NCBI RefSeq assembly: GCF_051251565.1
Contig: NZ_JBPOFB010000003.1
Location: 124,001-188,000 of the forward strand
Source of the DNA: Marivita sp051251565
GTDB lineage: Bacteria; Pseudomonadota; Alphaproteobacteria; Rhodobacterales; Rhodobacteraceae
Direction: 5' to 3'
Length of the DNA stretch: 64,000 nt
In this document: piece by piece, positions 18,959-28,120 of the stretch
Position numbering within the stretch: the stretch's first letter is position 1
Layout: each line of letters begins with the position of its first letter
Program-made: the position numbers and the translations under genes
Notes under the pieces: model-generated
Databases searched by the model: none
The model's input: the letters and a program-made list of their open reading frames with translations, nothing else
Told to the model about the DNA's origin: nothing

Positions 18959-19222
18959 TCAGCCGAGGGATTTGACCCGCGATGACAGCCGGGACACTTT
19001 GCGCGATGCGGTGTTTTTGTGGAACACACCTTTGGTCACGCCACGCATGATTTCGGGCTGAGCGGCGCGAAGAGCAGCAGTCGCAGCTTCTTTATCGCCG
19101 GATGCGATTGCTTCTTCGACTTTGCGGAGGAATGTACGAATGCGCGAACGACGCGCTTTATTGATGGCGAAACGCTTTTCGTTTTGCTTTGCGCGCTTCT
19201 TTGCTTGGGGCGAATTGGCCAT
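18959..19222 (-). CDS. rpsT: 30S ribosomal protein S20
   Basis: Basic protein of 87 residues that binds 16S rRNA early in small-subunit assembly. It shows MANSPQAKKRAKQNEKRF, then NKARRSRIRTFLRKVEEAI and the C-terminal NTASRKVSRLSSRVKSLG, all typical of S20. A clear terminator follows. Its place beside dnaA is common in alphaproteobacteria. Confidence 0.97.
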   Translation of the reverse strand: MANSPQAKKRAKQNEKRFAINKARRSRIRTFLRKVEEAIASGDKEAATAALRAAQPEIMRGVTKGVFHKNTASRKVSRLSSRVKSLG

Positions 19223-19377
19223 GTGATGTATCCTGGTTCGTTTGGTTCAAATAGGTTTGCATAAAACTGCACGCCCGGAACCAACGACCGGATCGAATCT
19301 TGCCTAAGCGGGCAGCACACGCATGTGACGAGGCGTATAGCCCCAGATGGCCTTTGTGAAAAGACCCCTTTTCGCGA

Positions 19378-20154
19378 TTATCTGTCGCGGAACTGGGCCG
19401 TACGTTTTTCAAGAAAGGCCGCCATGCCTTCTTTCTGGTCTTCGGTAGCGAACAGCGAATGGAACAGGCGGCGTTCAGCCAGCAAACCTTCACTCAGCGT
19501 TGTCTCGTAGGCACGGTTCACCGCCTCTTTGACGGCGAATGTGGCCAGCATGGATTTCTCAGCGATCTTGGAGGCGGCGGATTGCGCCTCTTCCATCAGC
19601 GATTTCGCAGGAACGACACGGCTGACAAGGCCAGAGCGTTCGGCTTCTTCTGCGTCCATGAACCGCCCGGTAAGATGCATGTCCATGGATTTAGATTTCC
19701 CAACATACCGGGTCAGACGTTGCGTGCCGCCGATACCTGCCACGACGCCCAAGTTGATTTCGGGCTGGCCAAACTTGGCCGTGTCAGCCGCAATGATGAA
19801 GTCGCACATCATCGCCAATTCGCATCCGCCGCCCAGCGCGTAGCCGGACACAGCCGCGATGATCGGTTTGCGCACCTTGCAGACCGCTTGGGATTCAGAG
19901 CCGAAGAAGTCGGACATGAACATCTCGACAAAGGTCTTTTCCGACATTTCTTTGATGTCAGCACCCGCAGCGAATGCTTTGGCAGAGCCGGTTAGGATGA
20001 TGCAGCGCACTTTCTCATTGGCGTCTGCGTCTTCGAGCGCGCTTGCCAATTCAGACAACAACTGACTGTTGAGCGCATTCAGCGCGTCTGGCCGGTTGAG
20101 TTTGATGGTGGCAACGTGATCTTCGATTTCGACGATGATCGTCTCATAAGCCAT
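19378..20154 (-). CDS. Enoyl-CoA hydratase
   Basis: Crotonase-fold enzyme of 258 residues that hydrates trans-2-enoyl-CoA in beta-oxidation. It shows LNRPDALNALNSQLL, the oxyanion-hole segment AFAAGADIKEMSEK, ALGGGCELAMMCDFIIA, and GQPEINLGVVAGIGGTQRLTR with a catalytic-type Glu. The C-terminus EGMAAFLEKRTAQFRDR is typical of short-chain hydratases (EchA/PaaF/ECHS1 class). It is monocistronic between rpsT and mutM. Chain-length specificity is not deducible. Confidence 0.93.
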   Translation of the reverse strand: MAYETIIVEIEDHVATIKLNRPDALNALNSQLLSELASALEDADANEKVRCIILTGSAKAFAAGADIKEMSEKTFVEMFMSDFFGSESQAVCKVRKPIIAAVSGYALGGGCELAMMCDFIIAADTAKFGQPEINLGVVAGIGGTQRLTRYVGKSKSMDMHLTGRFMDAEEAERSGLVSRVVPAKSLMEEAQSAASKIAEKSMLATFAVKEAVNRAYETTLSEGLLAERRLFHSLFATEDQKEGMAAFLEKRTAQFRDR

Positions 20155-20232
20155 GAGGTCGGGCTCCGTTCGGTGATCTGTGGCGTGCAGCCTTACGCAT
20201 CTGGCTGGTACCGTTCAAGCTCTCTTTTCGCG

Positions 20233-21084
20233 CTACCTCTGGCAAGTCGGGCAATAAAAGGTCGAGCGTCCCGATTGCACAATCCGACGGATCTCCGTGT
20301 CACATCCGGGGGTGCGACACGGTTCACCCTCACGGCCATAGACATCAAAGCTGTGCTGAAAATACCCCAGCTCCCCATCGGCTTGCCGGAAATCCCGCAA
20401 GGACGACCCGCCCGCTTCAATCGCTTCTGACAACACGTCCCGGATGATCGGCACAAGCCGTGAAATCCGGTCTTTCGAGACTCGGCGCGCGGGCCGTGTT
20501 GGGTGAATTTTTGCCCTGAACAGGGCTTCACATACGTAGATGTTGCCCAGGCCCGCGATCGTTTTCTGGTCCAACAACGCGGATTTCATCGGTGTGTTGC
20601 GGTTGGAGAGTGCAGCCAAAAGATAAGCATCATCAAAGCTGTTGCCCAACGGCTCGGGCCCGATGGACGCCAACAGGGGGTGCTGTTCGGCCCCGTCTGT
20701 TGCAAACAGGTCCATCGCGCCAAAGCGACGTGGATCGTTGAAGGTGATGCGCGCGCCATTGTCCATGTGCAAGACAACATGGTCGTGTTTCTCAGGTGCC
20801 GGGTGGTCATGCACGAACTGGCCCAACGGATCACCCGACACCAGCATCCGTCCGGACATGCCAAGATGGATCAATGCGGTTTCCCCGCTATCCAGATCGG
20901 CAAGGATGTATTTCGACCGTCTGCGCAGCCGCAGAACGCGCGCGCCCGTCAGCCGATCCGCCATATTTTCGGGAAACGGCCACCGCAGATCAGGACGGTT
21001 CACCTGCGCTATTGCGATGACGTACCCCTCCATAGCGGGGGCAAGCCCGCGTCGTACCGTCTCAACCTCGGGCAATTCGGGCAT
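20233..21084 (-). CDS. mutM: Formamidopyrimidine-DNA glycosylase
   Basis: Base-excision repair enzyme of 283 residues that removes 8-oxoguanine and nicks the strand. The start is fixed by MPELPEVETVRRGL: after Met removal the N-terminal Pro is the nucleophile and the next Glu is catalytic. A lysine in the beta-turn loop (RRSKYILADL) is present. The C-terminal zinc finger has CRTPGCDTEI and CPTCQR. The longer reading frame would bury the catalytic proline and is rejected. It is divergent from ubiE, 85 bp away. Confidence 0.96.
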   Translation of the reverse strand: MPELPEVETVRRGLAPAMEGYVIAIAQVNRPDLRWPFPENMADRLTGARVLRLRRRSKYILADLDSGETALIHLGMSGRMLVSGDPLGQFVHDHPAPEKHDHVVLHMDNGARITFNDPRRFGAMDLFATDGAEQHPLLASIGPEPLGNSFDDAYLLAALSNRNTPMKSALLDQKTIAGLGNIYVCEALFRAKIHPTRPARRVSKDRISRLVPIIRDVLSEAIEAGGSSLRDFRQADGELGYFQHSFDVYGREGEPCRTPGCDTEIRRIVQSGRSTFYCPTCQR

Positions 21085-21169
21085 TTGGGCTATCCTGTCT
21101 GGTCGCGTCGCATTGTAACGTGGTGTAGGCGCTCTATAAGAAGTTCTGGCAGACAAAACGGCAAGGCTT

Positions 21170-21922
21170 ATGGCAGACGAAACCCAATCAACCACGCATT
21201 TCGGATTTCAGGACGTACCCGAGACCGAAAAAGCAGGCCGTGTTCAGGGCGTGTTCAGCTCTGTTGCATCGAAATATGACGTGATGAACGACGCCATGTC
21301 ATTCGGTATCCACCGCATCTGGAAGGATGCGATGATGGATTGGCTGGCACCGCGCGCCGGGCAAAAGCTTTTGGATGTGGCAGGCGGAACCGGCGACATT
21401 TCGTTCCGCTTTCTGAAACGCGCAGGCCGTGGGCACGCGACCGTTCTGGACCTCACCGAACCCATGCTGGTCGAAGGCCGCAAGCGCGCCGAGGCTAACG
21501 CGATGAGCGGCAGCCTGGAGTGGGTTGTCGGGGACGCGATGCACCTGCCCTTTGAGGACAACAGCTTTGATGTCTACACGATCTCGTTCGGCATCCGGAA
21601 TGTGACGCGCCCTCAGGAAGCCCTGAACGAGGCGTTCCGCGTTTTGCGCCCGGGCGGCCGCTTGATGGTGCTGGAGTTCAACCAGATCCCTAACGAATTG
21701 ATGCAAAAAGTCTATGATCTGTATTCGTTCAACATCATTCCACGTCTGGGTCAGGCCATCGCCAATGACCGCGACAGCTATCAGTATCTGGTGGAATCGA
21801 TCCGCAAATTCCCTGATCAGGACACGTTCTTGGGCATGGTTCGAGAGGCGGGGTTCGAAAACGCCAAGTACCGGAACCTGAGCATGGGTATCGCCTGCCT
21901 GCATTCCGGTTGGAAAATCTGA
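21170..21922 (+). CDS. ubiE: Ubiquinone biosynthesis C-methyltransferase
   Basis: SAM-dependent methyltransferase of 250 residues that methylates the benzoquinol ring in ubiquinone synthesis. It has VFSSVASKYDVMNDAMSFGIHRIWK, the SAM motif LLDVAGGTGDISF, and the UbiE signature YTISFGIRNVTRPQEALNEA. The C-terminus GIACLHSGWKI is the family ending. The next gene, ubiB, begins one base after the stop, so both quinone genes are co-translated. Confidence 0.97.
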   Translation: MADETQSTTHFGFQDVPETEKAGRVQGVFSSVASKYDVMNDAMSFGIHRIWKDAMMDWLAPRAGQKLLDVAGGTGDISFRFLKRAGRGHATVLDLTEPMLVEGRKRAEANAMSGSLEWVVGDAMHLPFEDNSFDVYTISFGIRNVTRPQEALNEAFRVLRPGGRLMVLEFNQIPNELMQKVYDLYSFNIIPRLGQAIANDRDSYQYLVESIRKFPDQDTFLGMVREAGFENAKYRNLSMGIACLHSGWKI

Positions 21923-21923
21923 C

Positions 21924-23456
21924 GTGAGAGGGCCACACAACATCCTGCGCCTGATCCGTACGGGTGCCACGCTGGAACGTACGGGTGCGATGGGCGTCGT
22001 ACTTGATGCCTTCGACGCGCCCAAATCGCTGCGCGTCGCGGCCCGGCTTTTGGGCTGGCCGTTCAAATGGCTGGGCTACGAAGGCGACCCCTCTGTCCCA
22101 CCGGCCCCCCGCGCCCTGACGGCCTTGGGTCCGGCATATATCAAGTTTGGTCAGGTCCTCAGCACCCGACCCGATGTTGTCGGCGATGAGATGGCCAAAC
22201 AACTGCGCGTCCTTCAGGACAAGCTGCCGCCCTTTTCGGTCGCTGAGGCCAAGGCGATGGTGGAATATGAACTTGGTGTTCCGGTCGATAGCGTGTTTTC
22301 AGAATTCAGCGAACCCGTCGCCGCTGCCTCGATTGCGCAGGTCCACAAAGCCAAGCTGGCGCAGACCGGTGAAACAGTCGCCGTAAAAGTGCTGCGCCCG
22401 AACATCGAAAAGGATTTCCGCAAGGATATCGACGCCTTCTACTTTGCCGCAAACATGATCGAGTTGTTATCCCCGTCGTCGCGCCGCTTGCGCCCATTGG
22501 ATGTGATCACGCATTTCGAAGGTGTCGTCATGGGCGAATTGGACCTGCGGCTTGAATCCGCGGCAGCCTCCGAATTTGCCGCGAACACTGCGCAGGACGA
22601 CGGATTTCAGCTTCCAGCAATCAAGTGGGATCTGTCGAGCCGCCGCGTGATGACTCTCGAATGGGCCGAAGGACTTCCGCTTGGCGACAACGACGCGTTG
22701 GATGCTGCTGGTCACGACCGCGCGGATCTGAGTGAACGCGTGCTTCAGCTGTTCCTGCAACACGCGCTGCGCGATGGATTTTTCCATGCCGACATGCATC
22801 AGGGCAACCTCAAGGTTGCGCCCAACGGCGATATCATCGCGCTTGATTTCGGGATTATGGGGCATATCGATGAATACACCCGCCGGGTCTATGCCGAGAT
22901 CCTCTATGGTTTTATCCGCCGCGATTACAAACGCGTGGCTGAGGTGCATTTCGAAGCGGGCTATGTGCCCAACGACCGGGATGTCGACGAATTTGCACGC
23001 GCGCTTCGCGCAGTCGGAGAGCCGATTTTCGGCATGGACGCCACACGCATTTCGATGGCGCGACTGCTCAGCTACCTGTTCGAGGTGACGGAACGGTTCG
23101 GGATGGAAACACGCACAGAACTGATCTTGCTTCAACGCACGATGGTTGTGGTCGAAGGGGTCGCCCGGTCGCTTGATCCTAAGATGAACATCTGGAACGT
23201 CGCGCAACCGATTGTCGAAGATTACATCAAGAAAAGCATTGGTCCGGGCGCGTTTGCCAAGGATCTTGGGAAGACCGCGCTTGTTCTGGCCCGGTTTGGC
23301 CCACGCCTTCCCGGCCTGATGGAGCAAGTGCTGATTGCGCAAGCTCAAGGCACGCCAGAACCGAAAAACAGCCCCGTCAAGACCGCGATGCTTTGGACGG
23401 GGGTTGGTGCAATTGTGGGTGCCGGGCTGGTCGTCCTGATCGAGGCGATTTTCTAA
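21924..23456 (+). CDS. ubiB: UbiB family ubiquinone biosynthesis kinase-like protein
   Basis: Atypical kinase/ATPase of 510 residues needed for coenzyme Q synthesis. The start is GTG, one base after the ubiE stop. The KxGQ signature is seen in YIKFGQVLSTRPD, the alanine-rich loop in AAASIAQVHKAKL, and the catalytic region in FHADMHQGNLKVAPNGDIIALDFG. A C-terminal transmembrane segment (AIVGAGLVVLIEAIF) anchors it to the membrane. It is a full-length family member. Confidence 0.96.
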   Translation: MRGPHNILRLIRTGATLERTGAMGVVLDAFDAPKSLRVAARLLGWPFKWLGYEGDPSVPPAPRALTALGPAYIKFGQVLSTRPDVVGDEMAKQLRVLQDKLPPFSVAEAKAMVEYELGVPVDSVFSEFSEPVAAASIAQVHKAKLAQTGETVAVKVLRPNIEKDFRKDIDAFYFAANMIELLSPSSRRLRPLDVITHFEGVVMGELDLRLESAAASEFAANTAQDDGFQLPAIKWDLSSRRVMTLEWAEGLPLGDNDALDAAGHDRADLSERVLQLFLQHALRDGFFHADMHQGNLKVAPNGDIIALDFGIMGHIDEYTRRVYAEILYGFIRRDYKRVAEVHFEAGYVPNDRDVDEFARALRAVGEPIFGMDATRISMARLLSYLFEVTERFGMETRTELILLQRTMVVVEGVARSLDPKMNIWNVAQPIVEDYIKKSIGPGAFAKDLGKTALVLARFGPRLPGLMEQVLIAQAQGTPEPKNSPVKTAMLWTGVGAIVGAGLVVLIEAIF

Positions 23457-23472
23457 CCCAACTTGGACGTTC

Positions 23473-23488
23473 GTAACCAAATCCTAAC
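23473..23488 (+). promoter_or_regulatory. CtrA-like box upstream of the flhA operon
   Basis: GTAAC-CAAATC-CTAAC matches the CtrA pattern TTAAC-N6-TTAAC at 8 of 10 positions with exact spacing. It lies 46 bp before the first start codon of the flagellar export operon. CtrA activates flagellar genes in Rhodobacterales; binding here is inferred. Confidence 0.5.
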
Positions 23489-23533
23489 GCTCTGACCCGT
23501 ACCTTCTGCCAAACCGCAGAATGCGAGGGCCGT

Positions 23534-24199
23534 GTGTTGACCGGAATATTGGTAAAATCCATCTTATCGGGTGTGTTGGTCGCAGCGCTTGCTGCAACTA
23601 ACGCTGGTGCAAGCCTGTGTGACTCCGCAGCACAGCGCGCATCTTCGGAAACGGGTGTTCCGCTAGATGTCATGCTGACAATCACCCGGCTGGAAACGGG
23701 CCGGGGCAAGGGCGTGGACCCTTGGCCTTGGACAGTGAACCACGCAGGTGACGGATCTTGGTTCCCATCTGAGGATGACGCTCGATCCTACGTATTTTCC
23801 AAGATCAAACGCGGTGCATCCAACATCGACATCGGGTGCTTTCAGATCAATTACCGCTGGCATGCAGATGGGTTTCGGTCGTTAGACGATATGTTCAACC
23901 CGGACCTGAACGCGCTTTATGCTGCCAATTTCCTAAACCAGCTTTACCGCGAATTCGGCACATGGACCGAAGCAGTGGGGGCCTATCACAGCCGGACCCC
24001 CGAATTTGCCGAGCGTTACAAATCCAAGTTCCACACCCTGCGCGGACGCGTTGCCACACTTGATGTGCCAGAACCGAAAGCGCTCAAGCCAAACCGAAAG
24101 CTCGTGTTCGGACGGCAAGGCACAGCACGACCGGGCTCCGCGTTCCTTACAGATGCAACCGGCGCCCAACCATTCATTCCCCTTAACAGGACAAACTAA
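23534..24199 (+). CDS. Lytic transglycosylase-like (SLT domain) protein, flagellar operon
   Basis: Secreted protein of 221 residues heading the flhA operon. A signal peptide (about 1-27) is followed by an SLT-type domain. The candidate catalytic Glu is E54 in TRLETGRG, with GCFQINYRWHADGF in place of the usual GLMQI motif and VGAYHSRTPEFAERY as the AYNxG-like segment. The C-terminal tail is basic and low-complexity. The start is GTG. Its stop overlaps the flhA start by one base (TAATG). Position suggests a peptidoglycan-cutting enzyme that opens the wall for the flagellar rod, comparable in role to SltF; this is inference. Confidence 0.8.
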   Translation: MLTGILVKSILSGVLVAALAATNAGASLCDSAAQRASSETGVPLDVMLTITRLETGRGKGVDPWPWTVNHAGDGSWFPSEDDARSYVFSKIKRGASNIDIGCFQINYRWHADGFRSLDDMFNPDLNALYAANFLNQLYREFGTWTEAVGAYHSRTPEFAERYKSKFHTLRGRVATLDVPEPKALKPNRKLVFGRQGTARPGSAFLTDATGAQPFIPLNRTN

Positions 24200-26280
24200 T
24201 GGGAGGCAGCGTTACGACACTTTTCGCCAAACCAACCGTGGTTCTTGCGGTCGCGCTCATGGCAGTCATCGTCATGATGATCCTGCCTGTACCGGCGTTT
24301 ATCCTGGACATCGGTCTGGCGACCTCTTTCGCGCTGGCAATCTTGATTTTCACGGTGACGTTGTTTGTCGAACGCCCGCTGGATTTCTCGGCGTTTCCAA
24401 CAATCCTTCTGGCATCACTGATGCTGCGCCTGTCGCTGAACATCAGTTCAACAAAGCTGATCATCGGACAGGGCCACACCGGAACCGATGCAGCTGGCAA
24501 CGTGATTCAGGGCTTTGCCGATTTCATCATGGGTGGCAGCGTGTTTCTGGGTCTGGTGGTGTTTTGCGTGTTGCTCATCGTCAACTTCATGGTCATCACC
24601 AAAGGGGCCGCGCGCATGGCCGAAGTCGGCGCACGCTTTGCTTTGGACGGCATGCCCGGCAAACAATTGGCCATCGACAGCGACATGGCGGCAGGGGCCA
24701 TCACCCATGCCGAAGCGCGCGCGAGGCGGGAACGCGAACTGCAAGAAACCACGTTCTTCGGATCGTTGGACGGGGCCTCCAAATTCGTCAAGGGCGATGC
24801 GGTTGCTGGTCTTTTGATCACGCTCTTGAACATCGTGGTCGGCCTGATCATGGGCACCGTGGTGCACGACATGCCCATCGGTGCAGCCTTTGAAACCTAC
24901 GCGATCCTGACCGTTGGGGACGGGTTGGTCACACAGATTCCGGCTGTCATCATCTCGATCGCCGCCGCACTGCTTCTGGCGCGTGGCGGGTCAATCGGCG
25001 CAACGGATCTGGCCATCACTTCGCAGCTCGGTCGCCATCCCGCCGCTTTGGCAACGGTTGCCGTTCTTATGGTGATGTTTGCGCTGATACCGGGCCTGCC
25101 CGTCGTGCCATTTCTCACCGGTGGTCTGATCCTCGGCGGCCTCGCCTATTGGGTCAGCCGCAACGCCCCCACCGATACAGATGAGACCCCTGTTGAAACG
25201 CCATTATCTACCAAAGACCGCCCGATTGGTGACGTTCTTGATCTTGACGACATTCACGTCGAATTCGCCCCCGATCTTGTTGATATGGTGCTCGATCCGG
25301 CAAGCGGGCTGGATTCCCGCATTGCCAATATGCGCACACACATTGCCAAGAGCTTTGGCACCATCATGCCCGAAGTGCGCCTGACCGATGACGCGATGCT
25401 CAAGGATGGCACCTATGTTGTGCGGGTGCACGGGGTCGAGGTGGCGCGCGGTGTGCTGCATCCAGACCTGATGCTTGCGCTGATCCCAGAAGGTGCAGCG
25501 GCCCTGCCCAGTGGCAGGGATGTCGAAGAGCCAGTCTACGGAGCCCCGGCCCGTTGGATACAGGATGCTGAACGCGAAGACGCGCAACTCAGCGGCCTAA
25601 CGGTTGTCTCACCCAGCGAAGTGCTGGCCACGCATCTGCTTGAGGTGATCAAACGCAACCTGGGACGGCTTTTGACGATGAAGTCGCTCAAGCGGCTGCT
25701 GGATGAACTCAGCGCCCTATCCAACCCCGGCCGGGCTGAAGCGAACCGCGTGATGATCGAACAGACGGTGCCAGACAAGGTGCCGATGGACACCTTGCTT
25801 CAGGTGTTGAAGCTGTTGCTCGACGAACAAGTGTCGATCCGCAATTTTCAGCTTATTCTCGAAGCGATTGCCGAAACCCGCGGGCAAGGGCACACGGCGG
25901 AATCGATCTGCGAACATGTGCGTCAACGCCTGGGGTTTCAGCTTGTTGCAGCGATGCGGCGCGAGGATGGAACGATCCCGCTGGTGCATCTCGCCTCTGA
26001 TTGGGAAAAACGGTTTGAGGAATGCGAGGTGACCAGCGATCGCGGCACGCCCGATGTCGCACTCCCGCCGAAAGACTTTGAAATCCTGTCAAAACGCATC
26101 GCCGAGGAACTGGCCCGCGCCAGTCAAAAGGGCCTGTTCCCAGCGCTTGTCACTCCGGGGCGCCGCCGTCGATTTCTACGCAGCCTGCTGACCGCCAAGG
26201 GGATCAGCAACCCGGTCATGTCCTTTGAGGAAATCGGCCTTGATGCCAAGCCCGCGCTTGTGGGCACGATTGCGGCCTAG
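24199..26280 (+). CDS. flhA: Flagellar biosynthesis protein FlhA
   Basis: Main export-gate component of the flagellar type III secretion system, 693 residues, normal length. The N-terminal half has about eight membrane helices and the conserved cytoplasmic loop MAEVGARFALDGMPGKQLAIDSD, followed by ARARRERELQETTFFGSLDGASKFVKGDA. The C-terminal cytoplasmic domain (from about 330) docks chaperones and substrates and has LLRLV-like segments around SLKRLLDELS. It is translationally coupled to the transglycosylase-like gene before it and to fliR two bases after it. Confidence 0.98.
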   Translation: MGGSVTTLFAKPTVVLAVALMAVIVMMILPVPAFILDIGLATSFALAILIFTVTLFVERPLDFSAFPTILLASLMLRLSLNISSTKLIIGQGHTGTDAAGNVIQGFADFIMGGSVFLGLVVFCVLLIVNFMVITKGAARMAEVGARFALDGMPGKQLAIDSDMAAGAITHAEARARRERELQETTFFGSLDGASKFVKGDAVAGLLITLLNIVVGLIMGTVVHDMPIGAAFETYAILTVGDGLVTQIPAVIISIAAALLLARGGSIGATDLAITSQLGRHPAALATVAVLMVMFALIPGLPVVPFLTGGLILGGLAYWVSRNAPTDTDETPVETPLSTKDRPIGDVLDLDDIHVEFAPDLVDMVLDPASGLDSRIANMRTHIAKSFGTIMPEVRLTDDAMLKDGTYVVRVHGVEVARGVLHPDLMLALIPEGAAALPSGRDVEEPVYGAPARWIQDAEREDAQLSGLTVVSPSEVLATHLLEVIKRNLGRLLTMKSLKRLLDELSALSNPGRAEANRVMIEQTVPDKVPMDTLLQVLKLLLDEQVSIRNFQLILEAIAETRGQGHTAESICEHVRQRLGFQLVAAMRREDGTIPLVHLASDWEKRFEECEVTSDRGTPDVALPPKDFEILSKRIAEELARASQKGLFPALVTPGRRRRFLRSLLTAKGISNPVMSFEEIGLDAKPALVGTIAA

Positions 26281-26282
26281 CC

Positions 26283-27050
26283 ATGGCGGAGGGCTTTCTT
26301 GACGAAATATCTGGCCAAATCTGGCTTGTGTTTGCCGTGTTTCTTCGGATCGCCCCGGCAATTTCCCTCGCGCCGGGATACGGGGAAAGCTACGTGTCCG
26401 TGCGGGTCCGGCTTGCTGTGGCGGGGTTCCTTTCGATTGCGGCAGCGCCCGTTTTGCAACCCCACCTTCCCGCAACGCAGTTGGAGGGATCGGCACTCTT
26501 CATCTTTGCTCTGCGGGAAATCACCATCGGGTCCTTCATCGGGATCATGGCGCGTGGCATGATCTTTCTGCTGGAAAAGGCTGGAACGATCATCAGCCAG
26601 ACCGTTTCCCTGGCGCAAATGCTTGGCAATGCCGCAGCCCCCATGCCGGTGATCAGCCACATACTGACCACCACGGGCATTGCGATCCTGTATTCGACTT
26701 CGCTTGCCGATCAAATGCTCTATGCCTTCGTTGCGAGCTACTTTGTCGAATTGCTTAACATCCAAGACCTTTGGGGGTATTTCGCGGCCAAGATCACGGA
26801 ACTTGTCAATTTTATCTTCAACAACGCAGTCGTACTGGCCTCAGGATTTGCGAGCCTGTTTTTCGTCTACTACTTGTGTATCGGGTTCATCAACAAAGCC
26901 ATGCCGCAATTCATGGTCTCCTTTATCGGGATTCCCTTTGTGGCGCTGTTGTCGATGTATTTCCTGCACCAACATTTCGAACTGCTGCTGACAGTTTGGC
27001 AGGACAAGGCGCTGAGCATCCTGATGATGCCCTTCGAAGCCGCACGATGA
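26283..27050 (+). CDS. fliR: Flagellar biosynthetic protein FliR
   Basis: Export-gate membrane protein of 255 residues with about six hydrophobic helices. It has AGFLSIAAAPVLQPH, REITIGSFIGIMARGMIFLLEKAGTII and the C-terminal FLHQHFELLLTVW. It forms the core channel with FliP and FliQ. fliQ lies in the neighbouring minus-strand operon, and fliP is not in the window. The stop overlaps the flhB start (ATGA). Confidence 0.95.
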   Translation: MAEGFLDEISGQIWLVFAVFLRIAPAISLAPGYGESYVSVRVRLAVAGFLSIAAAPVLQPHLPATQLEGSALFIFALREITIGSFIGIMARGMIFLLEKAGTIISQTVSLAQMLGNAAAPMPVISHILTTTGIAILYSTSLADQMLYAFVASYFVELLNIQDLWGYFAAKITELVNFIFNNAVVLASGFASLFFVYYLCIGFINKAMPQFMVSFIGIPFVALLSMYFLHQHFELLLTVWQDKALSILMMPFEAAR

Positions 27051-28120
27051 GCGAGTCCGAGGAAGATCAGGGCGACAAACCCTATGAGGCCACGCGACGC
27101 AAGCTGGAAGAAGCACGCAAGAAGGGTGAAATTGTCCGGTCGCAGGACGTGGTCAACCTTGTCGTTCTTGCGCTTTTCACCGGCGCAGTGCTTGCGGTGT
27201 TCGGTGGCGTGATGTCCGACATCGTTTTCAACATCAAGGACTTCGTCGAAGAGGCGGGATCGCGGCGGGACCCGCTTGATGGGCCGCGCGTGTTTAACTC
27301 TATTGCCGCTTGGACGCTGCCCTTGCTCACGATCTTGTTCCTGATCCCGTTTGCAATTGTGATGGCAGGGCTGATCGGCACAAAACAGTTGCTGTTTACC
27401 GCAGACAAGTTGCAACCAAAGCTGAACCGGATTTCCTTGATCGCAAACGCCAAGAAGAAATATGGCTGGTCCGGTCTTTTCGAATTCGCAAAGAATTTTG
27501 CAAAATTCCTTGTTTTTGCGGGGCTGATGGCCGGGTTCATCAATGATGGTCAAAGACTGTTCCAAGGCGCCGTCGTCCGAGGGGAACACATGGCCCTCGC
27601 AAACCTGTATGACGTGGCCCTGCGATGGCTGTGGTTCACGTTGGTGGCCTATGCAGTTTTTGCCGCCATCGATGTCTTTTGGCAGGCACATGACCACGCC
27701 CGCAAGAACCGCATGTCCCACAAGGAACTAAAGGACGAACATAAAAACGAAGAAGGCGATGAACATGTCCGGCAGCAGCGCCGCGCGAAGGCCGAGGAAA
27801 TCGCGACGAACCGGATGCTTCTCGACGTCCCCAAAGCTACGGTCGTGATCACGAACCCCACCCACTATGCCGTCGCCCTACAATGGACAGGCGAACTCAA
27901 CACTGTCCCGAAATGCGTCGCGCGCGGAACCGATGAAACCGCGCGCAAAATCCGGGAAATCGCCATCCAATCCGGTGTGCCCCTGTATCGTGACCCGCCA
28001 ACAGCGCGCAAACTTTATTCAACGATCAAGGTCGGAATGATGATCGAAACCGATCAATACAAGGCTGTTGCAGCGGCCATCGGCTATGCGCGTCGCATTC
28101 AAGACATGGTGCGCAAATGA
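27047..28120 (+). CDS. flhB: Flagellar biosynthetic protein FlhB
   Basis: Substrate-specificity switch of the export gate, 357 residues. The start MSESEEDQGDKPYEATRRKLEEARKKGEIVRSQD is placed by the ATGA overlap with fliR; the long in-frame extension upstream is only fliR in another frame. Four membrane helices are followed by the cytoplasmic autoprotease domain with the cleavage motif in VVITNPTHYAVAL, then the basic segment KIREIAIQSGVPLYRD. Cleavage at NPTH switches export from hook to filament substrates with FliK. Confidence 0.97.
   Translation: MSESEEDQGDKPYEATRRKLEEARKKGEIVRSQDVVNLVVLALFTGAVLAVFGGVMSDIVFNIKDFVEEAGSRRDPLDGPRVFNSIAAWTLPLLTILFLIPFAIVMAGLIGTKQLLFTADKLQPKLNRISLIANAKKKYGWSGLFEFAKNFAKFLVFAGLMAGFINDGQRLFQGAVVRGEHMALANLYDVALRWLWFTLVAYAVFAAIDVFWQAHDHARKNRMSHKELKDEHKNEEGDEHVRQQRRAKAEEIATNRMLLDVPKATVVITNPTHYAVALQWTGELNTVPKCVARGTDETARKIREIAIQSGVPLYRDPPTARKLYSTIKVGMMIETDQYKAVAAAIGYARRIQDMVRK

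Noticed and set aside
26771..27046. N-terminal extension of FlhB into fliR
   Set aside because: The extension is fliR read in another frame; the ATGA overlap and the normal FlhB N-terminus fix the start at 27047.
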